Source: a virus. From it: a stretch of 64,000 nucleotides of DNA. The position numbers were made by a program, and so were the translations under genes. The notes under the pieces are model-generated. The model ran no database searches and was not told where the DNA came from. It saw only the letters and a program-made list of their open reading frames with translations. The stretch is from IMG/VR virus record IMGVR_UViG_3300049489_001336, positions 1 through 64,000 of that record; one strand, written 5' to 3'. Below, piece by piece: positions 43,454-51,958 of the stretch. Numbering within the stretch: position 1 is the first letter of the stretch; each line of letters begins with the position of its first letter.

Positions 43454-44283
43454 TGCAAATCACCCTTACAAAAACGACGCCAATCTACAGGTCTCCTGCA
43501 GACATGGGCGTATTTTTGCAGTGGGTAGTTACCAACGCACCCTCTGCGGATTTATCATTTAAGGTAGAACGTGCAGGAAGTCCTGAAGGCCCTTTTGAGC
43601 TTGTCTTAGACAAAGTAAAAGGATTCCATTTCATGGATTCTTTCAGACATACACCAACACCTGGCGTTGGTGAGACCAGAGAGAATCTCAACTTTTTATC
43701 CTTGACGCGCGAAGTTTATTACCGCGTAACTGCCTACGCGGGTTCTGATGAAGCTTCAGTAGTAGATGAAGTCGGTAATAAATTACCGAAACGCCAAGCT
43801 TTATTATTGCGTAAAATACAAAGAGACTTGGGTCTTTCGTTTAAGTTCAACGGTACCGACCTTGCAGTGGTAAAGAGAAAACACTGGGGTATTCGCTGTA
43901 CCAAATGTTTTGATAAACTCACGAAAAAAGTAACGAATAGTAAGTGCCCTGTTTGTTACGGGACAGGTATTGTAGACGGTTACTGGAACCCTGTGCGTAT
44001 CAAAGCTCGGCTTGGTGCGCCTAGCTCTGATACACAAACAACCCCACAAGGTAAATCCGACATAACACAATTACGGGTTACATGTTTGCCGTATCCGAAT
44101 ATTGAGCCTGACGATATCCTTGTCGATATCGCGCTTAACCAGCGGTTCATCGTAAAGAATCAGGCACAGACTGAGATAAAGCGAGAAACGGCGCACCAAA
44201 TACTCGTTATATCCGAGTTAAGCCGTGACTCTATCGAATATCAAATACCCGTCAACAAAGACCACAGTCCGGTGATTTACTAA
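43453..44283 (+). CDS. Neck/virion protein with FnIII-like and zinc-ribbon domains
   Basis: 276 aa. Residues 1-95 look like a fibronectin III-type beta sandwich (FLQWVVTNAPSADLSFKVER; VYYRVTAYAGSDEAS). The middle has a zinc ribbon (RCTKCFDK ... KCPVCYGTG), and the C-terminal domain is beta-rich. Its size and place between the connector gene and tail genes fit a head-closure (stopper) protein with an added zinc ribbon, as seen in some large myoviruses; this is an inference from gene order. Overlaps neighbours by 1 nt. Confidence 0.55.
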   Translation: MQITLTKTTPIYRSPADMGVFLQWVVTNAPSADLSFKVERAGSPEGPFELVLDKVKGFHFMDSFRHTPTPGVGETRENLNFLSLTREVYYRVTAYAGSDEASVVDEVGNKLPKRQALLLRKIQRDLGLSFKFNGTDLAVVKRKHWGIRCTKCFDKLTKKVTNSKCPVCYGTGIVDGYWNPVRIKARLGAPSSDTQTTPQGKSDITQLRVTCLPYPNIEPDDILVDIALNQRFIVKNQAQTEIKRETAHQILVISELSRDSIEYQIPVNKDHSPVIY

Positions 44284-44960
44284 TGGCTGGTCATGAAACC
44301 CGTGCAGTGCGCCCTAAAGGGGAACAAGACAAGCTGCGTATTGCAGCGGGGTCTCCGTTGGCTATTCAGGGTCTGTTTTTAGAAATTATTCGAGAACGAT
44401 TTAACGCAAATGCGAGATTGGACTGGGTGTGGGACGCAGACCCGACACTTACTAAGATTTTAATTGAGACCAGTTACAACGAACACACAGAAGCGCGTGA
44501 CGTATCTCCGGCAGTCTATGTAACCCGACTACAGTCCGCGCCGGTTAAAATGGCGGTAGGTGATCGTGCAGGTGTGCACCTTCCAGATCACAAGGAAGGT
44601 TTTAAAGCCCTCATGGACATCGCCATGGTGGTTGAGTGCATGAGCAACGACGAAGGTGAGAGCGCGATTGTCGGGGATATCGTGCAGTTCATGCTTCTCG
44701 CATCTCAAGACATTATTCAACGTGAATTCGGATTCCACGATTTTACACACCCAATACTTGGCCAAACACAGCCCGTTGAACGCGGGCAACTAAAATGGTC
44801 AACTCCGATCAACTTCAATGTTCAGTTTTGGCTTCACTGGAGCAGTGTGCCGATAGCGCCACTGCTACAACAGTTAGTGCAGAAAATCACCACAAAAGGC
44901 AGTGACCTATTCAAAGAGAGTGTACTAAACTCTATGCGTAGGGGCTCTTCCTCGGAGTAA
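44283..44960 (+). CDS. Virion protein, first of two tandem paralogues
   Basis: 225 aa. It aligns with the first 220 residues of the next gene along its whole length (IAAGSPLAIQG.FLEI.RERF; VGDR.GVHLPDHKE; SNDEGESAI.GDIVQ; VPIAPLLQQ). Gene order before the tail sheath suggests a tail-terminator or neck role. It lacks the collagen-like extension of its partner, so it may be the ancestral copy. Confidence 0.65.
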   Translation: MAGHETRAVRPKGEQDKLRIAAGSPLAIQGLFLEIIRERFNANARLDWVWDADPTLTKILIETSYNEHTEARDVSPAVYVTRLQSAPVKMAVGDRAGVHLPDHKEGFKALMDIAMVVECMSNDEGESAIVGDIVQFMLLASQDIIQREFGFHDFTHPILGQTQPVERGQLKWSTPINFNVQFWLHWSSVPIAPLLQQLVQKITTKGSDLFKESVLNSMRRGSSSE

Positions 44961-44961
44961 C

Positions 44962-46026
44962 GTGCCTAAGCCAAAAAACACCTTGGTTCGTCCGAAGCAA
45001 TTCGTGCAGGACCCTTTGAAAATCGCGGCGGGCTCCCCGCTAGCGATACAAGGTGTTTTTCTGGAAATTTTGCGTGAAAGATTCCGTGAGGATTCGGGTC
45101 TTGGTATTGTTTGGCGTCCCGATATTACACAAACAGACCTCCTCATTGAGACGGGCTTCAACGAAGAGCTCGAAAGCCGTAATAAGGTTCCTGCAATTTA
45201 CGTAAATAGATTGCAAACAGTTCCCGGCAAAATGATTGTCGGTGATCGCGTTGGCGTCCATTTACCGGACCATAAAGAAGCATTTGGCGCATTAAATACC
45301 GTCGTTATTTCTATTGAATGTGTATCCAATGACGAGGGCGAAAGCGCCATTTTAGGCGATATCGTCCAATATATGCTGTTGGCTTCTCAAGACATTATCC
45401 AAAGTGAGTTTGGATTCAATGATATGTCGCATCCGTCGTTAGGGCAGACAGCGCCTTACGAACGGGATCAAACAAAATGGGCAACGACAATCGATTTCCA
45501 GGTACAATTCTGGATTCGGTGGAGTCAGGTACCCATCGCTCCTTTGTTGCAGCAAATTGCACAACGCATCTCGCACAAAGGTGTGGACGCGGGCGGACAT
45601 TTTGTAGACATAGCTATCAATTCTTTAAAGCGTGGCGAGGTACTAGACCCAAGTACGATTACTCCGGGCACGGAACCCCCGCCTAGTCGTGTAAGTATCG
45701 TTGGACCGCAAGGGCCTCAGGGCCCGCAAGGAATTCCTGGCCCTGCAGGGCCCCCCGGTCAAACGGTCTATTTAAAAACAGAAACTACGACACTTACAGG
45801 CACAATAAACGGTGTCAACAGTACGTTTGTAAGCCCCGTCCCATTTATCCATAATTTACAAATCAAAGAACGAGTTTATCTAAACGGCATACGGCTGCGA
45901 GAAGGCGCAGGCAATGATTATACAGTCGCGCAAAGTGTCCCCTTGGGGGGTTACGACACTATCGTATTCGCAGTCGCCCCACGGCCTGGGGATTTAGTCG
46001 AACTCGAATACTATGAGGATACGTAA
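44962..46026 (+). CDS. Virion protein, second paralogue, with collagen-like stalk and C-terminal beta domain
   Basis: 354 aa, GTG start 2 nt after the first paralogue. Residues 1-220 repeat the first gene. Then come seven Gly-X-Y triplets (GPQGPQGPQGIPGPAGPPG), a short trimeric collagen-like stalk, and a 90-residue beta domain (ERVYLNGIRLREGAGNDY, GDLVELEYYE) resembling phage fibre tip domains. The C-terminal part resembles the end of the 46115 gene. Likely a neck whisker or appendage. Its duplication followed by gain of a fibre domain is visible directly. Confidence 0.72.
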   Translation: MPKPKNTLVRPKQFVQDPLKIAAGSPLAIQGVFLEILRERFREDSGLGIVWRPDITQTDLLIETGFNEELESRNKVPAIYVNRLQTVPGKMIVGDRVGVHLPDHKEAFGALNTVVISIECVSNDEGESAILGDIVQYMLLASQDIIQSEFGFNDMSHPSLGQTAPYERDQTKWATTIDFQVQFWIRWSQVPIAPLLQQIAQRISHKGVDAGGHFVDIAINSLKRGEVLDPSTITPGTEPPPSRVSIVGPQGPQGPQGIPGPAGPPGQTVYLKTETTTLTGTINGVNSTFVSPVPFIHNLQIKERVYLNGIRLREGAGNDYTVAQSVPLGGYDTIVFAVAPRPGDLVELEYYEDT

Positions 46027-46062
46027 GTAATTGTATTCCTAACATATATTACGCCACTGTAA

Positions 46063-46091
46063 TTGTTAAACTGAGACAGGGCTCCTATCAT
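46063..46091 (+). promoter_or_regulatory. Sigma70-like promoter for the 46115 appendage gene
   Basis: TTGTTA (46063-46068), 17-bp spacer, TATCAT (46086-46091), followed by TCAAC. It lies in the 88-nt gap after the collagen-like gene. Confidence 0.6.
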
Positions 46092-46110
46092 TCAACTGAC
46101 AAGGAGCCCT
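46078..46110 (+). promoter_or_regulatory. Inverted repeat spanning the -10 box and SD of the 46115 gene
   Basis: AGGGCTCC (46078-46085) and GGAGCCCT (46103-46110) are perfect 8-bp complements 17 nt apart. The left arm is in the promoter spacer; the right arm contains most of the SD (AAGGAG, 46101-46106). Transcripts from upstream would form the hairpin and hide the SD; transcripts from the local promoter would lack the left arm. Confidence 0.6.
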
Positions 46111-46114
46111 CGCG

Positions 46115-47668
46115 ATGGCTAGAACTTTAATTCGTCAAGAGACTCAGATCCGCAACAGCGAGAATTACACCGACAACCTCGCGGCGGGCAGTACCCTCGA
46201 ATCCGGCGCCGTTAGCATCGAAGACGACCTTAACGGGTTGCGCTCGCAGATTGCGCGCATCCTTAATGACGCCGGGGGCAATAATTGGTATGATGATATT
46301 TCTACGGTAAATGGCAAAAAGCGCAGCCTTTTTGACCTTAATACCGACCTCAATGATATTGAGGAAAAGAAGGTTCTTGGGCGCGCGCAGATCTTAACTG
46401 ACGTTACGGTTACAGCTGCGCAAAACTGGGAAATCCTCTCTGTATCCGGGTCTGAAGCACCTACCCTCGTAGCCGCCGTGGCTACCACCCAAAACGGTGC
46501 AGTAGTCGCGCAATCGGCGCTTCAAGACGCTGCCTTCAACGTACACGAATTGATCGAAATCGCGGGTGCTAACGCAATTAGCCCTAAGAACCTAGTTGTC
46601 GTTCGTGACGCGACTACAGGTCAACCCATCCAATCGTCGGGTCGAGATGTATTCGGCCTTCTTCAGTACGAAGCTACCGGTGTTGACGGCGCGGCCTTTA
46701 ACGATACCGCTGAGGGTAATCGCGTAAAAATCAGCTTCGTACGTATGAATGCAGGCCTTGATGACCTTGAAGCGTGCCCCGTCGGCGATATTGCGGGTAA
46801 AACGATTAATTACAATTACGTCCTGCGTACAAACCTCGATGCGATTACCGAGGAGGCGTTCCTCAGTAACCTCATCTTTACAGATCTCACCGCTGCCGTT
46901 GACGTCACGCTCGACAACGCTATCGACAACCAAGGGTCCACGCCCGCGACGTCGACTACGAACATCCGCATCCAGTTAACGGATGGCACGTCTTGGCAAT
47001 TTGAAGACCCAAGCGGCGCTACGGACATTGTTCGTATTGAAGCCAGCGGAGGTGGGGATAGCTTCCAATTCAACGGCACAACCTTTGACATCAACAATTC
47101 GTCGGATGCCGATTTCCTCAACGGCGCCATCTTTGATTCTGGCGGCACGCCTGTTCGCGTTGGCGTCACTGCAGGTTATATCGACACCGCTTCTGCAGAC
47201 CTGGGTATTCGCGCTGGCGGCGAATTGTACCTTGATGACAGTAATCAAACAGGGTCTACATGGTCTCAGACAGCAGGTATTAAGCTCTCTGAAACCACTG
47301 CTGAATGGGATCAATTCGAGACCAAATTCGGCGAAGTGTCGTTGCTTCAAGCCATTTATACGGCAGCGACAACAGGTGCACGCGGTACCAAGGTTTACGC
47401 GAACGTAACAGCCAACGTCGCAGAAGACGTAGATGTCGGCGGCGTTGCAGGCGGCGCCAACCTGGATGCACAGCTTCCAGACATGAGCACAGGCACATTC
47501 ACCGCTGACTACGACGTATACGTGAACGGTGAGTTGCAGCGCCCTGGCGCCAACGCAGGCGCGAACAACGACTACTACCCCGGCACCAGCCTCGCGAATG
47601 GTCAATTAAAGTTTGAGTACAAGCTCCGGATTGGTGACGTGGTTTGCGTCGTACCGTATAGTGCCTGA
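46115..47668 (+). CDS. Virion appendage (fibre-like) protein
   Basis: 517 aa, with SD AAGGAG. Starts with helices (SGAVSIEDDLNGLRSQIARI), continues as repetitive beta structure rich in Asn, Asp, Gly and Thr, and ends with YDVYVNGELQRPG ... NDYYPG ... RIGDVVCVVPY, a domain also seen at the end of the 44962 protein. Composition and C-terminal domain fit a trimeric appendage or fibre. It has its own promoter and no enzymatic motif. Confidence 0.65.
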   Translation: MARTLIRQETQIRNSENYTDNLAAGSTLESGAVSIEDDLNGLRSQIARILNDAGGNNWYDDISTVNGKKRSLFDLNTDLNDIEEKKVLGRAQILTDVTVTAAQNWEILSVSGSEAPTLVAAVATTQNGAVVAQSALQDAAFNVHELIEIAGANAISPKNLVVVRDATTGQPIQSSGRDVFGLLQYEATGVDGAAFNDTAEGNRVKISFVRMNAGLDDLEACPVGDIAGKTINYNYVLRTNLDAITEEAFLSNLIFTDLTAAVDVTLDNAIDNQGSTPATSTTNIRIQLTDGTSWQFEDPSGATDIVRIEASGGGDSFQFNGTTFDINNSSDADFLNGAIFDSGGTPVRVGVTAGYIDTASADLGIRAGGELYLDDSNQTGSTWSQTAGIKLSETTAEWDQFETKFGEVSLLQAIYTAATTGARGTKVYANVTANVAEDVDVGGVAGGANLDAQLPDMSTGTFTADYDVYVNGELQRPGANAGANNDYYPGTSLANGQLKFEYKLRIGDVVCVVPYSA

Positions 47669-47680
47669 TAGAGGTGACTA

Positions 47681-48262
47681 ATGACGGTAGAGAAATCAGT
47701 TCTTCGCGCGCAGTTGTTTGAAGAAGTGGGTTCAAGTATTAGAAGTACATTAGATGCGTATCAGCGGGAACTGAAAGAGCACGAGGGGGCCCTCAACGGA
47801 CTTCATAACGCCGTTCAAAGCGTTGAGGGCCTCCTCGCACACATTTCAAAAGATATCGATGAAAATAAGCTCGATATCGAGGTTGCAAAAATTGTAAAAC
47901 TTTGGATGCAGCGTGCCGTTACTGTTGTCGGCAATTTAAAACAAGCCTCCGCAAACCGTATTCTCATTTCTAAAGGTAAAATCGAAGCTGTTGAAAAACA
48001 GCTCGATACCATTAAAAAGGCCTTTGATGTAGAAAAAGGCCGTCTTCGCCTTTATACGCAACAGCCGGACAGTCCCGTAGTTACAGCCGATAATGTCGTT
48101 GACATAACTTCTGCGGAACGTGAAGCGCCTCGTTCGCTTAAAGAGCGGCGCATACAGGAAGAGATCTCGCAAAAGGACGTGCCTGCGGTGCCTACCGCGC
48201 CACCAGCCAACGCTCCTATTCAACTTAAACGCCGTGGACGTAAACCCAAAAACGCGAGTTAA
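47681..48262 (+). CDS. Hypothetical coiled-coil protein
   Basis: 193 aa. Residues 5-125 are heptad-like helices (RSTLDAYQRELKEHEGALNG; KGKIEAVEKQLDTIKKAFDV). The C-terminus is Pro-rich and ends in RRGRKPKNAS, an AT-hook-like basic end similar to that of ParB. Lies 13 nt after the appendage gene. It may be a chaperone or structural protein; function unknown. Confidence 0.65.
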   Translation: MTVEKSVLRAQLFEEVGSSIRSTLDAYQRELKEHEGALNGLHNAVQSVEGLLAHISKDIDENKLDIEVAKIVKLWMQRAVTVVGNLKQASANRILISKGKIEAVEKQLDTIKKAFDVEKGRLRLYTQQPDSPVVTADNVVDITSAEREAPRSLKERRIQEEISQKDVPAVPTAPPANAPIQLKRRGRKPKNAS

Positions 48263-48265
48263 CGC

Positions 48266-49138
48266 ATGCGCGCCTTGGTTATTAGCGGAGGGGGCTCTCG
48301 GGGCCAATATCACGTAGGTGCCTTAAAATATCTGTATTTAGATAAAGGCTACCAACATCAAATCCTCTGCGGTAACAGCGTAGGCGCCCTCATCGCAGCG
48401 TTTATTGCACAATACCCGTACGGAAAAGAAGCAGATGCTATTAACACCCTAGCCAATCTGTTTCTACACATCCGTACGGAAAACGTTAAAAAGCCGTGGC
48501 GCCCTTTTGGCCTTTTCACAGGATTTAGGTCCAAGAAAAGTTTGTGGAATAGTCATCCACTTCAAGAGCTTATTTCGACGCATATAGACGTTCATAAAAT
48601 ACAAAGCACAGGCCGGGCGGTGCGCGTAGGCATGACCCGTATTTCTCCTAGAGATAGGAGTAATTACGAAGTCGCCACAGAAAACCACCCTGAGCTTATC
48701 CAAGCTATTCAAGCGTCTGCGGCGCTTGTACCTTTTTTTGAACCCGTACGAGTTGATCAAGACTGGGCCATTGACGGGGGCGTACAGCAAATAACGCCTA
48801 TTCGCTCCGCGATAGACGCAGGGGCTACCGTCATTGACGTCTTAATGTGTTATCCGCCCATGCTCAAGTTTCCGGCTACCCGTGAGATGTCTGTACTGAA
48901 TCTAGGTTTCTTTACCTTTGATCTTCTCTTGCACAATCTCGCTTGGACCGATGTGCGGCGCACACAGTTTATTAACCGCATGGTCACCGACTACAATATC
49001 GCGGATAAACGCCGCGTAGAGCTCAACCTTATTTATCCCAGCAAGGATCTGGGCGTAAACGCGCTTGAGTTCAATTACGTGGACGCCTTACGCCTACAAA
49101 ACCAAGGGTACGTAGACGCGCGAGAAACTCACAGATAA
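48266..49138 (+). CDS. Patatin-like phospholipase
   Basis: 290 aa. All patatin landmarks are present: oxyanion loop SGGGSRG (7-13), nucleophile elbow G36-N-S38-V-G40, and the dyad aspartate in D170-G-G. The catalytic Ser38-Asp170 pair is therefore complete and an acyl-hydrolase acting on phospholipids is expected. No signal peptide. It lies between a coiled-coil gene and the tail sheath, so it may be carried in the virion to act on host membranes at infection, or act in lysis. Confidence 0.85.
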   Translation: MRALVISGGGSRGQYHVGALKYLYLDKGYQHQILCGNSVGALIAAFIAQYPYGKEADAINTLANLFLHIRTENVKKPWRPFGLFTGFRSKKSLWNSHPLQELISTHIDVHKIQSTGRAVRVGMTRISPRDRSNYEVATENHPELIQAIQASAALVPFFEPVRVDQDWAIDGGVQQITPIRSAIDAGATVIDVLMCYPPMLKFPATREMSVLNLGFFTFDLLLHNLAWTDVRRTQFINRMVTDYNIADKRRVELNLIYPSKDLGVNALEFNYVDALRLQNQGYVDARETHR

Positions 49139-49153
49139 TAAAAGCGCCGTTCC

Positions 49154-49182
49154 TTGTAGCGAAAGAACTCGCTACCTATAAT
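49154..49182 (+). promoter_or_regulatory. Strong sigma70-like promoter for the sheath gene, with inverted repeat in spacer
   Basis: TTGTAG (49154-49159), 17-bp spacer, perfect TATAAT (49177-49182). The spacer region holds GTAGCG (49156-49161) and CGCTAC (49170-49175), a 6-bp inverted repeat placed where a repressor or activator would overlap the polymerase. It is the best consensus match in the window. Confidence 0.72.
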
Positions 49183-49228
49183 CTGACACAAATACGCTGC
49201 TTTATTGAAGGCAAGCCGGAGCAAAACG

Positions 49229-51958
49229 ATGGTACGACCGATTGTTCTACTTTTCCAGGAGTTTGCGACCACGACGGCGACTCCTTCTACGCCTGACCTC
49301 AATTGTTTGATTGTCGGGCCGGCGTACCAAATTAAAGACTACCCGGATGACAAGGAAAGCATCCAGGTCTCTGATTATGGCGACTTAAACCTCGACAACC
49401 CGTACACGCCCCCGGTGGCGAATACAGCTGCTATCACGTTAGCGGCGCCTCCGGACATCGAGGCAGGTAGTTGGGTTGTTCCGTCGTCCATCAAGGTTTA
49501 CTTCGACGAAGCGCGCGTAATTTTGGCGTCGGGTACAAACGGCGTAACGGTAACGTCTTCGCCTAATGAAAACACCCTGACTTCGTCAGGTGCGACTTTC
49601 GTTACGGCAGGTGTTCAAGCGGGCGATACGCTTATCGTCGACAACCCCGCAGGTCCCGCGACGCCCAACCTCGTATTAACTGTGTTGAGCGTCGACAGTG
49701 AAACTGTCCTGCGGGTATCTTCAAATTTCTCCGCAGCTGACACCGGTCTCAACTACCGCGTTGAGCGCAAGCTATCTAATCAGTTGGTTGATAGTTCTTT
49801 CGTTGTAGCGCCCACGTACACGCAGTCTAATCAAATAGAAATTCTGGGCGGCGTGACACTTACTGTGGGCGCTACTCCGCGCACAGTTTCGTATGCGAAG
49901 GTCTATGTCGAATATCGAGCCTTCCGTACAGACCTCCAAACCCTGGACTCTGTAAACAGCACCTCGGATATTGAAACTAAGGTTGGACGCATTGACAGTC
50001 GCAATCCGCTTGCGGGTGCATTGTTTGTCGCAAAGCAGAACTCGGGCCAGGCCCCTGTTCAGTTTTATGGCATCGCGTCTAATGACCTCGAAGGCTATGT
50101 AAAAGCCAAAGAGGCGGTCTCAAACGATGAAAGCATTTATGCCATCGTCGTTTGTACGACCGACCTTGCGGTCGTGGCTGCGTTCAATGCAGACAACGTG
50201 ACTCTTGCAGATCCTACTGAGGCTCTAGATAGCGGTGTCCCCCAGAAATTCCGCGTTGTTATTGGTGCGGGTGAGTTGACAACCACGACCGATATCGTGG
50301 ATGAAAACACCGACGCGACAACAGAAGCCTTGACCGGCGCGATTCCGCCGGGAGTCAAGACGATCAACATCGCGTCGTTGGACGCTCTGGGCGACAATTT
50401 AAAGCCTGGAGATAAATTGGTGCTGTCAGCCAGTGAAAACGTTGCGACGTTGGACGGTACTTACACCATCGCGCATATCAACAGCGCAACACAGTTGGAG
50501 CTCGATGAAGCTCTTCCAGCTACGGTGAGCAGCGCCGAAGGCATTAACTACACGGTTACGCGTCCGTCCACAGGGGCTACGATTGTTTCGCTAGTTGACA
50601 ATCGCGCATACCTTACGACGGAAGCTGTTACCTACAAATCCCGTGTCGCAGGCGTAACCCCTGGCGCTCGTACCATTGCTAAGGTACAAAATGGTACCAC
50701 TGCAAACGGCATTTACAGCATCGTAGAAGTCGCAGGGGTATCAACTGTCATTAACGGTGATTTCTCTTCTAACAATATCTCCGCACAGGAGATAGTGGAT
50801 GCGATCAATACAGGGTCTGGCGTTACTTTAACGTTCACAGGTTCTGTAAATCTAGTGGCGTCCACAAGCGCGGGTACAACAGTACAAACGGCGGCTGCCG
50901 CTGCGGCGCTTTCCACGGGTACTGCAGGTGTAGACGACCTGACATCAACTGCGGCACTCAACGCCGCGTTTATCCGCCTTTTCGATTCGAACGCTACGTT
51001 CATTACTGACGGAGTGCTCGCAGGGGATATCATTGAAATTCCCGCGAATCCAAATGGCGTATTCGGTGCAAGCACCAAGCGGTTTGTGGTGGATCAAGTT
51101 GTCAGCGAGCAACGGCTACAGATCGAAAACATCGCGTCGGGGGCCTATCAAAACAACACCTCGACCGTTGAAAACGAGCTGCCCCACACGGACAACCGCC
51201 TTGGAACAGGTACTACTGTTTCTCAAGGATCTATCCGCTACCGCGTTATCCGCGAATTAAGCAAAGATCAACAAGTCGCTGAATTGGTGTCTCAAGCACA
51301 GAGCATCAATTCACGGCGTGCGATTTTGGCTTGGCCAGATCTCGTAACAGTGTCGGGTCTTGTTGATGGGTCTAAGCCTGCCAACGCGGACGGCACCGCT
51401 GCCGCAGCTGACCCGCAGCCGGGTTGGTATCTGTCTGCGGCTATCGGCGGTATGACCGCGGGCTTGCCCAGCCATCAGGGCTTTAGCCGATTGGGTATTG
51501 CTGGCGTCAGTCGCGTTGAACACTCCAGCGAATACTTCACCGCTCGACAGCTTTCGGACTTGTCGGATGGTGGCTGGTACGTGTTCCAGCAGAACACGCC
51601 GTCGTCACTGCCGTATAGCATTCACCAACTCACGACAGACCCCAGCACGCTGGAGTCCGGTGAGTACTCCATTGTTAAAAACTTTGACTTCGTGTCGTTG
51701 TTCTTCCTTGGAGTGCTTGAGCCCTTCCTTGGTGTTTGGAACGTCAATAACGACACCCTTGGCTTTATGCGCCAAGCTATGAGCACCGGCATTGAGCAGC
51801 TTAAACTGCGCCGCGTCGCTAAGATCGGTGCGCCTTTGAATGGCGCTACGATTACTTCGTTGGAAGTATCCCCTGCCTCCGCAGACCGTGTAGAGATTTA
51901 CGTCGAGGTTGATTTGCCCAAGCCCTTGAACGTAATTGGTCTCCACCTTGTTGCGTGA
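49229..51958 (+). CDS. Tail sheath protein
   Basis: 909 aa from ATG 49229 (MVRPIVLLFQEF), with CGGAG 7 nt upstream; the TTG at 49205 is rejected. It forms the contractile sheath around the tail tube. The C-terminal 350 residues carry the sheath signature: LAWPDLVTVSGLVDG, WYLSAAIGGMTAGLPSHQG, then IVKNFDFVSLFFLGVLEP and the final DLPKPLNVIGLHL strand. The long middle (about 100-700) holds repeated beta domains, making it longer than the usual 400-700 residues of sheath proteins. Confidence 0.88.
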   Translation: MVRPIVLLFQEFATTTATPSTPDLNCLIVGPAYQIKDYPDDKESIQVSDYGDLNLDNPYTPPVANTAAITLAAPPDIEAGSWVVPSSIKVYFDEARVILASGTNGVTVTSSPNENTLTSSGATFVTAGVQAGDTLIVDNPAGPATPNLVLTVLSVDSETVLRVSSNFSAADTGLNYRVERKLSNQLVDSSFVVAPTYTQSNQIEILGGVTLTVGATPRTVSYAKVYVEYRAFRTDLQTLDSVNSTSDIETKVGRIDSRNPLAGALFVAKQNSGQAPVQFYGIASNDLEGYVKAKEAVSNDESIYAIVVCTTDLAVVAAFNADNVTLADPTEALDSGVPQKFRVVIGAGELTTTTDIVDENTDATTEALTGAIPPGVKTINIASLDALGDNLKPGDKLVLSASENVATLDGTYTIAHINSATQLELDEALPATVSSAEGINYTVTRPSTGATIVSLVDNRAYLTTEAVTYKSRVAGVTPGARTIAKVQNGTTANGIYSIVEVAGVSTVINGDFSSNNISAQEIVDAINTGSGVTLTFTGSVNLVASTSAGTTVQTAAAAAALSTGTAGVDDLTSTAALNAAFIRLFDSNATFITDGVLAGDIIEIPANPNGVFGASTKRFVVDQVVSEQRLQIENIASGAYQNNTSTVENELPHTDNRLGTGTTVSQGSIRYRVIRELSKDQQVAELVSQAQSINSRRAILAWPDLVTVSGLVDGSKPANADGTAAAADPQPGWYLSAAIGGMTAGLPSHQGFSRLGIAGVSRVEHSSEYFTARQLSDLSDGGWYVFQQNTPSSLPYSIHQLTTDPSTLESGEYSIVKNFDFVSLFFLGVLEPFLGVWNVNNDTLGFMRQAMSTGIEQLKLRRVAKIGAPLNGATITSLEVSPASADRVEIYVEVDLPKPLNVIGLHLVA

